Notes: generated by a model from the letters alone, not told the origin. DNA of 64,000 nt from Mycobacterium sp. Marseille-P9652 (GCF_902652685.1 NZ_CACRUY010000014.1:40260-104259); one strand, 5' to 3'; shown: positions 29,750 through 38,107, counted from the first letter of the stretch. Numbers and translations are program-made.

Positions 29750-29774
29750 ATACCCGATGGCTCCGCCCGTAACC
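29750..29774 (-). promoter_or_regulatory. SigF-type promoter of dps (near consensus)
   Basis: On the minus strand GGTT-N15-GGGTAT (-10 at 29750-29755, -35 at 29771-29774). The -10 is perfect. The -35 reads GGTTA and lacks one T of the GGTTT consensus. It lies 42 bases upstream of the dps ATG. Mycobacterial dps genes are known SigF targets. Confidence 0.55.
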
Positions 29775-29790
29775 AACGCCTTTTCGGCGT

Positions 29791-30723
29791 CTACAGCCGG
29801 CTGATGTGCTGCACCGGAAGCCGCGCCCCGCGCCGGGGCTCGTACGCCAGCCCGCTGACTTCCAGCAATCGCACCGCCCGGTGGCGGTGGGGCCGCATCG
29901 GTTCGAGCAGTTCACACATGCCCGCGTCGTCCACCGGGTGGCCCAGCAGCGTCCAGCCGACCATCTTCGGGATGTGGTAGTCGCCGACCGAGAGGGCGTC
30001 GGCGTCCCCGAACGCCCGCTGCGCGGTTTCGGCGGCGGTCCAGATCCCGACCCCGGGCAGCGACGTCAGCGCCTCACGGGCCAAAGCCGGCGGCCGCGCG
30101 GCCAGCCGTTCCAGGGATGCCGCGCGGCGCGCGCACAGCACCACCGTCCGGGCGCGCCCGGGATCGACGTTGGCGCGGTGGAACTCCCACGACGGGATGG
30201 TGCGCCACGCCTCGGCCGACGGCGGGACGCGCATTCCGGCGGGCGCCGGTCCGGGTGCCGGCGTCCCGTACCGGGTCACCAGCAGGCGCCACGACCGGAA
30301 GGCGTCGGCGCCCGGCACCCGCTGCTCGATGACCGCCGGGATCAGCGCCTCCAGGACGAGCCCGGTGCGTCCGAGCCGGAAGTGCGGGACGCGGCGGTGC
30401 CCGGGGGCGACGACCGGGTCGACGGGTGCGAAGCCCGACGCGTCGTCCTCGAGGCCGAGCAGCGCGGGCAGCGCCTCGACGAATTCCTCGGCGCCGTCGC
30501 CCCACGCCTCGCAGTGGGCGGCGTCGGCCGCGGCGCGGCTGATCCGCGCGGTGACCGAACCGCTCGGGAGCAGGCTGGTGCGCCAGATCGTGCCGTCACC
30601 GGGCGCCTGAAAGCACGGGTCCCGCAGTCCCCGGCGAAGCGGCGCCAACGTGTGCCCGAAGCTGGCGGGGCCCGGGAACGTGACCGTGCGCGCGCTTTTC
30701 ACCGCTGTCGAAACCGCCCTCAT
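29791..30723 (-). CDS. DNA-3-methyladenine glycosylase II (AlkA)-like protein (Rv0142-like)
   Basis: A 310-residue protein from ATG 30723. The C-terminal half has a helix-hairpin-helix-GPD signature (LTSLPGVGIWTAAETAQRAFGD) and a following aspartate in ADALSVGDYHIPK, the place of the catalytic Asp in AlkA. The N-terminal ~120 residues resemble the AlkA beta domain only loosely. It would remove alkylated bases from DNA. The M. tuberculosis equivalent, Rv0142 (308 residues), is annotated as hypothetical. It is divergent from the SnoaL-like gene, with starts only ~35 bp apart. Confidence 0.8.
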   Translation of the reverse strand: MRAVSTAVKSARTVTFPGPASFGHTLAPLRRGLRDPCFQAPGDGTIWRTSLLPSGSVTARISRAAADAAHCEAWGDGAEEFVEALPALLGLEDDASGFAPVDPVVAPGHRRVPHFRLGRTGLVLEALIPAVIEQRVPGADAFRSWRLLVTRYGTPAPGPAPAGMRVPPSAEAWRTIPSWEFHRANVDPGRARTVVLCARRAASLERLAARPPALAREALTSLPGVGIWTAAETAQRAFGDADALSVGDYHIPKMVGWTLLGHPVDDAGMCELLEPMRPHRHRAVRLLEVSGLAYEPRRGARLPVQHISRL

Positions 30724-30758
30724 TGACCGCTGCTGATCTCCCAAGACAATATTGCGGT

Positions 30759-31160
30759 GTGGCGACGCCTTTCGATGACCCGCAGGGCGAACTCGCCTGG
30801 ATGTTCCTCGAGAGCATCAGCGAGGGCGGCGATGTGGACGAGGGCTTCGCGCTCCTCAGCGACGACTTCACCTATTGGAGCCTCTACACGCGGTCGTCGT
30901 GCGACAAGGACACCCTGCGGCGGGCGATCGACGAACGCAAGCGGGTGCTCGAAGTGACCATCGACTTGGCCCGGTGCGTCAACGAGGGGGAAACGGTGGT
31001 CGTGGAGGCGCAGGCCAGCGGCACCACCACCGACGGTGTGAAGTACGAGAGCCCCTTCGTGTGCATCTTCGAGACCCGCGACGGGGTGATCGTCTCGATG
31101 CGTCTCTACAGCGACACCCGGGCGCAGGAAGCAGCGATGCCCGGGTGGATCCCCTACTGA
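30759..31160 (+). CDS. SnoaL-like/NTF2-fold protein (Rv0141c-like)
   Basis: A 133-residue protein from GTG 30759, giving a length close to Rv0141c (136). An in-frame TTG at 30723 would overlap the divergent gene's start. The sequence (MFLESISEGGDVDEGFALLSDDFTYW, VCIFETRDGVIVSMRLYSD) shows the small cone-shaped NTF2/SnoaL fold with the conserved YxD C-terminal strand. These proteins include isomerases, cyclases and limonene-epoxide-hydrolase relatives, and nothing here tells which. It converges on the DUF427 gene with only 4 bp between stops. Confidence 0.8.
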   Translation: MATPFDDPQGELAWMFLESISEGGDVDEGFALLSDDFTYWSLYTRSSCDKDTLRRAIDERKRVLEVTIDLARCVNEGETVVVEAQASGTTTDGVKYESPFVCIFETRDGVIVSMRLYSDTRAQEAAMPGWIPY

Positions 31161-31164
31161 GCCG

Positions 31165-31545
31165 CTATTCGGGTGCGACGCTGATCTCGGCCTTGTTGGG
31201 ATAGAACGCGACGTGCCCCGCGATCGCCGCGACGGCCGGATAGGGCTGCTCGTAGGTCCAGATGACGTCGTCCACTGTGTCACCGGCCGCGGTGGTCACG
31301 CTGTAGTAGCTGGCGTCCCCCTTGAACGGGCAGTGGGTGCTGGTGGCGGTGCGGGTCAACCGGTCGGCGACCACGTCGTCCATCGGAATGTATTGCACCG
31401 CAGGCAAAGTCGCTTCACGCAGTTCCAGCGCCGACGTCGTGTCCGCGACGAGTTCGCCCTTGACGCGCACCTGCACGCGCCCCTTGGTCGGCTCGATCGT
31501 GATCGGGTGCCCGGCGCTGGGTTCCTTGATTTCCGGGTGGCTCAT
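31165..31545 (-). CDS. DUF427 domain protein (Rv0140-like)
   Basis: A 126-residue protein with the same length as Rv0140, starting at ATG 31545 behind CAGGAGGAA. DUF427 signatures are VRVKGELVADTTSALELRE, VQYIPMDDV, THCPFKGDASYYSV and WTYEQPYPAVAAIAGHVAFYP. The fold is a small beta-barrel with a conserved CPFKG cysteine. The biochemical role is unknown, although in some actinobacteria related proteins are fused or linked to redox enzymes. It lies 71 bp downstream of the epimerase gene. Confidence 0.92.
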   Translation of the reverse strand: MSHPEIKEPSAGHPITIEPTKGRVQVRVKGELVADTTSALELREATLPAVQYIPMDDVVADRLTRTATSTHCPFKGDASYYSVTTAAGDTVDDVIWTYEQPYPAVAAIAGHVAFYPNKAEISVAPE

Positions 31546-31616
31546 GGTGGGTTCCTCCTGAAGACGCGGATGACGATTGCAACGCCGGCGCGCGTTCGGG
31601 GCTTCCCGGCCGGACG

Positions 31617-32639
31617 TTATTCGGCGGCGGCGGCCCGGTTGTCCCTCTTGCCCGTGCGCATCGCCGCCCAGAACCGCGCGGCCTCGCGGATGGAGTCCTC
31701 GACCGGCCGGGGCTGCCAGCCCAGCTCGCGCACCGCCTTGCCGTGATCGACCGGCGCCTCGGCGCGCATCATGCGCACCGAAGCCAGGCTGAGTTCGGCG
31801 TCCTTCCCGGTGACCCGCGCCCGCAGGCTGCCCAGCGCGCCCAGCGCGTACAGCACCGGCACCGAGATCGAGCGTCGCGGCGGGGGCACGCCGGCCTCGT
31901 CGGCCGCGATGCGCACCACCTCCGTCAGCGGGATCATCTTCTCGCTGACGAGGTAGCGCTCGCCGGGTCGGCCGCGCTCGGCGGCCAGGATCATCGCCCG
32001 CGCGGCGTCGTCGACGCCGACGACCTCCAACTGGATGCCGTCCATCAGGAAGGGCAGCTTGCCGAAGACCGCCCCCGCGATGAATGCGCCGTGCGGGGTC
32101 CGGCCCCAGTCGCCGCTGCCGTAGGTCGTCGAGACGCACATCGCCACCGCGGGCAGGCCGAACTCGGCGACGTATCGCATGACGAGGTCCTCGGCCTGCA
32201 CGCGGGAGCGGGTGTAGGCGGAGAGCCGGCGCACGTCGGCGACGTCCTCCTCGGTCGCCACGTGCCCGTGCCGCCGGCCCACCGTCGCGTAGGTGCTGGT
32301 GAAGACGAACCGGTGCAGGTTCGCGTGCACCGCTACGTCCAGGACGTTGCGCAGGCCCTCGACGTTGGTGCGGAACAGCGGCGCGGGGTCACGCAACCAG
32401 GCCCGGGTGTCGACGACGCAGTAGTAGACGTCGTCGACGCCGTCCATCGCCTCGCGCAGGGTGTCGGAGTCGAAGACGTCGCCGTGAAACCGGGTCAGCG
32501 CGAGGTCGTCGATGGCGCGGGTATTGGCGTTCGGCCGCACCATCGCCCGCACGTCGTAGCCGTCGGCGACGAGCATCCGGGTCACGTGCGAACCGAGGAA
32601 TCCGTTGGCGCCTATGACCAGCTTGGGCTTCGCGCTCAC
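31617..32639 (-). CDS. NAD-dependent epimerase/dehydratase, extended SDR (Rv0139-like)
   Basis: A 340-residue protein, equal to Rv0139, with GTG start at 32639 overlapping the previous stop by 4 bp (GTGA). It has Rossmann motif VIGANGFLGSHVTRML, FHGDVFD, NVEGLRNVLD and a catalytic YTRSR region (Y-x3-R in place of the usual YxxxK), so the active-site lysine appears substituted or shifted. The family includes dihydroflavonol-4-reductase-like and 3-beta-HSD-like enzymes. The substrate is probably a lipid or sterol-type ketone, which is speculative. Confidence 0.88.
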   Translation of the reverse strand: MSAKPKLVIGANGFLGSHVTRMLVADGYDVRAMVRPNANTRAIDDLALTRFHGDVFDSDTLREAMDGVDDVYYCVVDTRAWLRDPAPLFRTNVEGLRNVLDVAVHANLHRFVFTSTYATVGRRHGHVATEEDVADVRRLSAYTRSRVQAEDLVMRYVAEFGLPAVAMCVSTTYGSGDWGRTPHGAFIAGAVFGKLPFLMDGIQLEVVGVDDAARAMILAAERGRPGERYLVSEKMIPLTEVVRIAADEAGVPPPRRSISVPVLYALGALGSLRARVTGKDAELSLASVRMMRAEAPVDHGKAVRELGWQPRPVEDSIREAARFWAAMRTGKRDNRAAAAE

Positions 32640-33142
32640 TGCGCTCCTCCGTTCTGCTCCATCCAGCGCGCCGCGTCGTCGTCGAGCGTGCCCAGTTCCC
32701 GGGCCTTGCGGCACCACTTCAGTCCGGCGCGCAGGAAACGCAGCGGGTTGTAGATGTCCTCCTGGCGGCGCCACTGACCGTCGCCGGCGTAGGTGACGAT
32801 CGAGATGTTCGTCGCGGTGATCACCGTGCCGTCACCCGGGTCCTTCATCGGGTTGTCCAGCTCGCAGATCACCCGCCCGGTCGGCTCGTCGATCACCGAC
32901 CACAGCGACGGGAAGGCCACCATGTGGCTGCCCGGGAAGGTGGTCATCGTGCGCTGGATCCACGTGCGCACCTCGTCGCGGCCGTGCATGGTGCCCGCGG
33001 CGTGCTCGACGTACTCGACGTCCGGGGTGTACTGCTCGACCCACCCGTCCCAGTCGCGCGTCTCGGCGGCGCGGGACACCGTCGCCTCGAACTGCACGAA
33101 GGCGTCGGCCAGTTCGCTGCGGGAGAACTGTCGGGCGGTCAC
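32636..33142 (-). CDS. SnoaL-like/NTF2-fold protein (Rv0138-like)
   Basis: A 168-residue protein (Rv0138 is 167) with features of the SnoaL_4 group: [33 protein letters not shown], split by NTF2 strand patterns, and a C-terminal [19 protein letters not shown]. The Tyr/Asp/His set typical of ketosteroid-isomerase-like pockets is present. The stop overlaps the start of the epimerase gene, indicating a shared pathway, perhaps modification of a cyclic or lipid substrate. It is divergent from msrA. Confidence 0.88.
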   Translation of the reverse strand: MTARQFSRSELADAFVQFEATVSRAAETRDWDGWVEQYTPDVEYVEHAAGTMHGRDEVRTWIQRTMTTFPGSHMVAFPSLWSVIDEPTGRVICELDNPMKDPGDGTVITATNISIVTYAGDGQWRRQEDIYNPLRFLRAGLKWCRKARELGTLDDDAARWMEQNGGAQ

Positions 33143-33221
33143 GCGCGCTCCTTTGCGCCGCTACACGTCATCGGCGGAGTGTAGCCTGGCGCGTGTCGTC
33201 GGTTACCGAGGAGGAGAACCA

Positions 33222-33740
33222 ATGAGCACGCAAAAGGCGATCCTTGCGGGCGGCTGCTTCTGGGGCATGCAGGACCTGATCCGCAAACTACCCGGCGTGG
33301 TCTCGACCCGAGTCGGCTACAGCGGTGGCGACGTCCCGAACGCGACCTACCGCAATCACGGAACGCACGCCGAGGCCGTCGAGATCGTGTACGACCCGGC
33401 GGTCACCGACTACCGCACACTGTTGGAGTTCTTCTTCCAAATCCACGACCCCACAACGAAGAACCGCCAGGGCAACGACCGCGGGCTCAGCTACCGGTCG
33501 GCCATCTTCTACCTCGACAACGAGCAGAAGCGCGTCGCGCTCGACACGATCGCCGACGTCGAGGCCTCCGGCTTGTGGCCGGGCAAGGTGATGACCGAGG
33601 TCAGCCCGGCCGGCGACTTCTGGGAGGCCGAGCCGGAGCACCAGGATTACCTGCAGCGCTACCCGAACGGGTACACCTGCCACTTCGTGCGCCCCGGCTG
33701 GAAGCTGCCGCGTCGCGCGTCCGCACCGACGACCGGCTAG
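33222..33740 (+). CDS. msrA: Peptide methionine sulfoxide reductase MsrA
   Basis: A 172-residue MsrA with the active-site motif [11 protein letters not shown] (catalytic Cys at about residue 13) near the N-terminus. It also has [24 protein letters not shown] and the [14 protein letters not shown] segment that binds the substrate methyl. The start ATG 33222 follows GAGGAGGAG. It reduces the S-epimer of methionine sulfoxide in oxidised proteins. The equivalent in M. tuberculosis is Rv0137c (182 residues). The resolving cysteine may be the C-terminal CHFVRPG cysteine. Its stop shares a CTAG with the convergent gene. Confidence 0.95.
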   Translation: MSTQKAILAGGCFWGMQDLIRKLPGVVSTRVGYSGGDVPNATYRNHGTHAEAVEIVYDPAVTDYRTLLEFFFQIHDPTTKNRQGNDRGLSYRSAIFYLDNEQKRVALDTIADVEASGLWPGKVMTEVSPAGDFWEAEPEHQDYLQRYPNGYTCHFVRPGWKLPRRASAPTTG

Positions 33741-34594
33741 GAGCTGCCCTTCGGGCGCAGCATCGCGACGACGGCGTCCACCGCGTCCCGATCCCCCTGC
33801 GGCGCCGGGAGTTCGCGCTCCGGTTGCCGCCCCCACAGCAGCAGGGTGCGCACCGCGGGATGGCAACTCACGACCGGGCACCCGAGGTCCTGCGGGGCGG
33901 GCTCGATCGTCGTCACCGCACCGCCGGTGACCGCAACGTCGCGGGCCCCCGGCGAGCGCAGGACGACTGTGCCGCGATCCCCGGAGCGGGCCGGAAACAC
34001 GTTGGGCCGCATGCCCGCAACCGTCGTCGCCGCGTGTGAGGCCAGCCGGGGGTCGCTGAGCGCGTCAACGCCCGTCCGGTCTGATCCGGCGATGTCCCAG
34101 CGATGGAGCACGAGTTCGCTTTCGATGTGCAGGATCAGCGTCGGTGCGTCCAACCGTGCGCCCGTGAACGCGACGCGACGACCATCGCCGGCGGCCGACA
34201 GCCGCTCCACCGCCACCGTCGCCCTCAGCGCCTCCCGAAAGAAACTCCGCCGCAGGCGCGTTGGCGACAGCGCTCGGTACGGCGCCTCACGTTCTTCGAA
34301 GTCCCGTGTCGCGCGCGTCGGCAACCCCGCGAGCTCGCCTTCGACCAGATCCGCGATCTCGGCCGACCCCGCGGCGAGGTGCGCGGTGAGCTCGTGAACC
34401 GTCCAGCCGGCACACCGTGTGGGCGCGTGCGGATCCGCCGACAACAGGCTCCGGGTGATGGCGACGAACGCCGCTTCCGCGGGTGGCCTCGTCAAGGGCA
34501 AAAGCCTTGCCGCTCCGGGTAGTTCGGCAATGGTCCGCGCGCATCCGGCGCGAAACGAGGGGCGGGCGAGCGCGTCGACGAGCAGTTTGTTCAC
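33737..34594 (-). CDS. Mycothiol-dependent maleylpyruvate isomerase/DinB-like family protein
   Basis: A 285-residue protein. The region [27 protein letters not shown] has the W-x-V-x-x-L-x-x-H pattern of the mycothiol/DinB metal-binding domain (MDMPI_N). A later [14 protein letters not shown]-type histidine could complete a metal site. The C-terminal part carries a MDMPI_C-like stretch ([18 protein letters not shown]). Members use mycothiol as cofactor or transferase partner. The substrate is unknown. It is not in the M. tuberculosis locus as I recall. Stop codons of this gene and msrA overlap on CTAG. Confidence 0.8.
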   Translation of the reverse strand: MNKLLVDALARPSFRAGCARTIAELPGAARLLPLTRPPAEAAFVAITRSLLSADPHAPTRCAGWTVHELTAHLAAGSAEIADLVEGELAGLPTRATRDFEEREAPYRALSPTRLRRSFFREALRATVAVERLSAAGDGRRVAFTGARLDAPTLILHIESELVLHRWDIAGSDRTGVDALSDPRLASHAATTVAGMRPNVFPARSGDRGTVVLRSPGARDVAVTGGAVTTIEPAPQDLGCPVVSCHPAVRTLLLWGRQPERELPAPQGDRDAVDAVVAMLRPKGSS

Positions 34595-34675
34595 GCCGAC
34601 AACACAAGCACGGCCGGGGCGGCACCCGCTGGCGGGATTGCGACATCGCGGTGGCCCGACCGTGCAACGGGCGAC

Positions 34676-36001
34676 TTATCGCCTGTGCACCACGATCCGC
34701 CCGCCGTCCTTGGGGGTGTAGGCGACGCCGCGGCCGTGCCACTTCTCCGCGGGCTCCGTCGTCGTCTCGATGGTGAAGTGTCGCAACACCGTTCGCAGCA
34801 CCACGTCCATCTCCATGTTGGCGAACGCGGCACCCACGCACCGGCGGGTGCCGCCGCCGAACGGGATCCAGGCGAACGAGGAGGGCTTGTTGCCGATGAA
34901 CCGATACGGGTCGAAGCGGTCCGGTTCGGGAAAGGCCTCGGGGTCGTCGTGGATCTGCGAGATGCTCACCAGCAGCGAGTCCCCGCGCGGGATGACCCAC
35001 TCGCCGAGCCGGAACGCCGGCGGGTAGACGCGGCGGGCGGCGAAGTCGATCACCGTGCGGGCCCGCTGCACTTCCAGGATGGTCGCCTGGCGCAGCTCGC
35101 CGCCACCGGAGTCGGCCTCCTCGACGAGCGCCGCCAGCAGGTCCGGGTGACGCGTCAGCCGCTCGAAAGCCCACCCCAGCGTGGAGGCCGTCGTCTCGTG
35201 CCCGGCGGCGAGCAGGGTGAGCAATTCGTCGCCGATGTCCTTGCGCGACATGGCCGTACCGTCGTCGTAGGTGCTGCGCAGCATCAACGCCAGCACGTCG
35301 GTCCGCTCGGCGAAGTTCGGGTCGGCCCGCTCCGCCTCGATGAGTTTGTCGATGACGACGTCGTACCGGCGGCGCCATTCGTCCAGCCGCCCCCAGGGGC
35401 TGAACCGGCCATAGGTGCGCTGGGGCTTGGGCATGGTCGCCATGCGCGATCCCAGCGTGACCCACGGGGGGATGAGCCGGCGCAGCTCGTCGAGTTCGGC
35501 GCCCTCGGCCCCGAAGACGGCGCGCAGGATCGCGTTGAGCGTGATGTGCATCATCGACGGCAGCGTGGGGAACGACTGCCCCTCCGGCCACTTGGCGGTC
35601 TCGCGCAGCGTCTCCTCTTCGATGATCGCCTCGTAGTTCTTCATGCTCTTGCCGTGAAACGGCGGGGCGAGCAGGCGCCGCCGGCGCCGGTGGTCGTCAC
35701 CGTCGAGCGCGAACACCGAGCCGGAGCCGAACATCCTGCTCAGGTTCGGCTGGATGTTGCCGAGCTCCTCGGGGCTGGTGGTGAAGATCTGCTTGGCCAG
35801 CTGCGTGTCGCCGACGATCACGACGCGGCCGTAGATCGGCAGCTCCAGCGTGAAGACATTGCCGTGGCGGCGGGCCAGCCACCGCATCATGGGCCGCCGC
35901 GTGAACGCAAAACCCAAGCCCGCCAGAACCTTTGGCAGGCGGGCCGTGGGGGGTAGCCTGACGTCGGCGGGTGCCGGCGCCTCGGTGACGACTTCGCTCA
36001 T
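34676..36001 (-). CDS. cyp138: Cytochrome P450 CYP138
   Basis: A 441-residue P450, the same length as M. tuberculosis CYP138 (Rv0136), from ATG 36001; a further open frame upstream is not P450. I-helix AAGHETTASTLGWAFERL (~residue 250) gives the oxygen-activation A-G-x-E-T-T. The K-helix EVQR provides ExxR. The haem loop is FAWIPFGGGTRRCVGAAFAN, with the ligand cysteine in RRCVG. It hydroxylates an unknown, probably lipid-like substrate with electrons from ferredoxin. It is divergently transcribed from a TetR gene, with two copies of a 16-bp palindrome between them. Confidence 0.94.
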   Translation of the reverse strand: MSEVVTEAPAPADVRLPPTARLPKVLAGLGFAFTRRPMMRWLARRHGNVFTLELPIYGRVVIVGDTQLAKQIFTTSPEELGNIQPNLSRMFGSGSVFALDGDDHRRRRRLLAPPFHGKSMKNYEAIIEEETLRETAKWPEGQSFPTLPSMMHITLNAILRAVFGAEGAELDELRRLIPPWVTLGSRMATMPKPQRTYGRFSPWGRLDEWRRRYDVVIDKLIEAERADPNFAERTDVLALMLRSTYDDGTAMSRKDIGDELLTLLAAGHETTASTLGWAFERLTRHPDLLAALVEEADSGGGELRQATILEVQRARTVIDFAARRVYPPAFRLGEWVIPRGDSLLVSISQIHDDPEAFPEPDRFDPYRFIGNKPSSFAWIPFGGGTRRCVGAAFANMEMDVVLRTVLRHFTIETTTEPAEKWHGRGVAYTPKDGGRIVVHRR

Positions 36002-36041
36002 GACGGTGATGCTCCCATTTTCTCCCCCCGGGGCCCCGGGT

Positions 36042-36057
36042 GGTACGACGGTGTACC
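36042..36057. promoter_or_regulatory. Operator copy 1, GGTAC-N6-GTACC
   Basis: A perfect inverted repeat GGTAC-GACGGT-GTACC in the cyp138/TetR intergenic region. An identical-arm copy lies 34 bp away (centre to centre). It is probably bound by the adjacent TetR protein to control both directions, inferred from layout. Confidence 0.65.
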
Positions 36058-36075
36058 GCACACCTTTCCCCGTAC

Positions 36076-36091
36076 GGTACTCTGTGGTACC
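36076..36091. promoter_or_regulatory. Operator copy 2, GGTAC-N6-GTACC
   Basis: GGTAC-TCTGTG-GTACC, with the same arms and spacer length as copy 1 but a different spacer sequence, so the arms are what is conserved. It lies 37 bp before the TetR GTG start. Confidence 0.65.
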
Positions 36092-36127
36092 AGGCATGAC
36101 AAGGTGCTCACTCACGAAAGGCCCGCC

Positions 36128-36736
36128 GTGACGACAGCCCTGACAGCAGCGGAGGGTGACGCCGGGATCGGCGACCCGTTCCGGCTCCGCCTGCTCGACG
36201 GCCTCGCCGCCTCGATCGACGAGCGCGGCTATCGCGCCAGCACGGTCGCCGACGTCGTCCGCCACGCCCGCACCTCCAAGCGCACGTTCTACAGCCAGTT
36301 CGCCGGCAAGGAGGAATGCTTCCTCGAGCTGCTGCAGGCCGACGTCGAGAAGCTCGGCGAGCGCATCGCCGCGGCCGTCGACCCCGATGCCGACTGGCAG
36401 CACCAGATTCGCCAGGCGGTCGAGGCCTACGTCGGGCACATCGAGTCACGGCCGGCGTTGACGCTGAGCTGGATTCGTGAGCTGCCGTCACTGGGGGCGG
36501 CGGCCCGGCCGGCGCAGCGCCGCGGCCTGCAGCTCCTATCCGGACTGCTGGCCGGCCTCAGCGCGGGCCCGGGGTTCCGGCGGGCCGGGCTGCCACCGTT
36601 GACGCCGCCGCTTGCCGTCATCCTGCTGGGCGGCCTGCGCGAGCTGACCGCGCTGGCCGTCGAGGACGGGCGCCCGGTGCGCGAGATCGTCGAGCCAGCC
36701 GTCGACGCGTCGATCGCGCTCCTCGGCCCCCGCTAG
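36128..36736 (+). CDS. TetR-family regulator of cyp138 locus (Rv0135c-like)
   Basis: A 202-residue TetR protein from GTG 36128 (Rv0135c has 201). The DNA-binding domain is at ~residues 20-62 (STVADVVRHARTSKRTFYSQFAGKEECF), followed by a helical ligand domain. A GTG at 36104 would add eight residues. It is divergent from cyp138 with the twin palindromes between, so it likely represses itself and cyp138 and is released by the P450 substrate or a related molecule. Confidence 0.9.
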   Translation: MTTALTAAEGDAGIGDPFRLRLLDGLAASIDERGYRASTVADVVRHARTSKRTFYSQFAGKEECFLELLQADVEKLGERIAAAVDPDADWQHQIRQAVEAYVGHIESRPALTLSWIRELPSLGAAARPAQRRGLQLLSGLLAGLSAGPGFRRAGLPPLTPPLAVILLGGLRELTALAVEDGRPVREIVEPAVDASIALLGPR

Positions 36737-36775
36737 GCTCGACAGCCGGAAGACCTCGACGAATTGGAGACTGCG

Positions 36776-36988
36776 ATGCGCCTTTCGACCCGAAACCAGC
36801 TGAAGGGGACCATCACCGAGGTCAACCTCGGCAGCGTAATGGCGATCGTCAAGGTCAGGCTCGACGGCGGCGACCAGATCGTCACGTCGTCCGTCACCAA
36901 GGACGCCGCCCTGGACCTCGGCCTCAAGGAGGGTCAGCCGGCAACGGTGTTCATCAAGTCCACCGAAGTCACGATCGGCGTCGAGTAG
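36776..36988 (+). CDS. Molybdopterin-binding (Mop/TOBE) protein
   Basis: A 70-residue single TOBE/Mop domain: STRNQLKGTITEVNLGSV, VKVRLDGGDQIVTSSVTKDAA and ATVFIKSTEVTIGV are the standard molbindin pattern that binds molybdate or tungstate in oligomers. The start is ATG 36776 with TTGGAGA upstream. It lies 6 bp before the alcohol dehydrogenase gene, so the two are co-transcribed. It could buffer intracellular molybdate. No link between molybdate and the zinc dehydrogenase is evident. Confidence 0.92.
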   Translation: MRLSTRNQLKGTITEVNLGSVMAIVKVRLDGGDQIVTSSVTKDAALDLGLKEGQPATVFIKSTEVTIGVE

Positions 36989-36994
36989 CCTCAC

Positions 36995-38038
36995 ATGGCA
37001 GCCACTATGCGCGCCGAGCGCTTCTACGCCGACACCAAAAAGGTTGTGCTGGAGGATGTTCCGATTCCCGAGCCGGGGCCCGGGGAGGTTCTGGTCAAGG
37101 TCGCGTTCTGCGGCATCTGCCACTCCGACCTCAGCCTGATCAACGGCACCTTTCCGCCCCAGCAACCCGTGGTCACGCAGGGGCACGAGGCGTCGGGCAC
37201 GATCGCCGCGCTCGGGCCGGGTGTGACCGGGTGGGCCGAGGGCGACCGGGTGGTGGTCGCCGCCGGCCGGCCCTGCCAGAGCTGCCCCAACTGCCGCCGC
37301 GGCGACGTGGTGAACTGCCTGCGAATCCAGTTGATGGCCTTCGCCTATGACGGCGCGTGGGCCGAGTACACGGTGGCGCAGGCGGCGGGCCTGACCCGCG
37401 TGCCGGAGAACGTGCCGCTGGAGCAGGCCGCGATCCTGGCCGACGCGGTGTCGACGCCGTACGGCGCCGTGGTGCGCACCGGCAAGGTGACGGTCGGGGA
37501 ATCGGTCGGCGTGTGGGGCGTCGGCGGCGTGGGCACGCACATCGTGCAGCTCGCCCGGTTGGTCGGCGCGGTCCCGATCGTCGCCGTCGACATCGAACCC
37601 GTCGTCCTCGACCGGGCTCTCGAACTCGGCGCCGACTTCGCCTTCAGCTCACGCGACGACGCGCTGGGCGACAAGATCGCGGAGGTGACCGGCGGGCGCC
37701 GCCTCGACGTCGCCTTCGACGCCGTCGGGCTGAAGTCCACGTTCGAGCAGGCGCTGGACTGCCTGGGCGTCGGCGGCCGGCTGGTGGGTGTGGGGATGAG
37801 CGCCGAGGCGCCGACCGTCGGCCCCACCGCGCTGTTCGGGCTGACCCGCAAGCAGGCTCTCGGGCACCTCGGCTACCAGAACGTCGACATCGAGACGCTG
37901 GCGAAGCTGGTTTCGCTTGGGCGCCTTGACTTGTCGCGGTCGATCAGCGAGGTCGTCTCGCTCGAGGACCTGCCGCTGGGCATCGAGAAGCTGGAGCGCC
38001 GCGACGGCAACCCCATCCGAATCCTGGTCAAGCCCTGA
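36995..38038 (+). CDS. Zinc-dependent alcohol dehydrogenase (MDR family)
   Basis: A 347-residue medium-chain dehydrogenase with the catalytic zinc site CGICHSDLS plus GHE (QGHEASG). Structural zinc cysteines are in PCQSCPNCRRGDVVNC. The Rossmann motif is GVWGVGGVGTHIVQLARLVGA with VDIEPVVLDRA after it; the Asp favours NAD. It oxidises alcohols or reduces aldehydes; substrate unknown. It is co-transcribed with the Mop gene. A ~60-bp hairpin repeat follows the stop, between this and the convergent ephF. Confidence 0.92.
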   Translation: MAATMRAERFYADTKKVVLEDVPIPEPGPGEVLVKVAFCGICHSDLSLINGTFPPQQPVVTQGHEASGTIAALGPGVTGWAEGDRVVVAAGRPCQSCPNCRRGDVVNCLRIQLMAFAYDGAWAEYTVAQAAGLTRVPENVPLEQAAILADAVSTPYGAVVRTGKVTVGESVGVWGVGGVGTHIVQLARLVGAVPIVAVDIEPVVLDRALELGADFAFSSRDDALGDKIAEVTGGRRLDVAFDAVGLKSTFEQALDCLGVGGRLVGVGMSAEAPTVGPTALFGLTRKQALGHLGYQNVDIETLAKLVSLGRLDLSRSISEVVSLEDLPLGIEKLERRDGNPIRILVKP

Positions 38039-38047
38039 CGTTTTCCC

Positions 38048-38107
38048 GTCGAACGTCGACGTGTTGCGGCGAACGGCGTGATTGATCGACAACGACTCGA
38101 CGCTCAG
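38048..38107. repeat. Intergenic hairpin repeat, copy 1
   Basis: A ~60-bp imperfect inverted repeat: left arm GTCGAACGTCGACGTGTTG, right arm CAACGACTCGACGCTCAGC, whose complement is GCTGAGCGTCGAGTCGTTG. It fills the gap between convergent genes (adh and ephF). A second copy with near-identical arms, in the opposite orientation, lies at 53669-53731, also between convergent genes. It may act as a two-way terminator, or be a dispersed palindromic unit. Confidence 0.55.
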
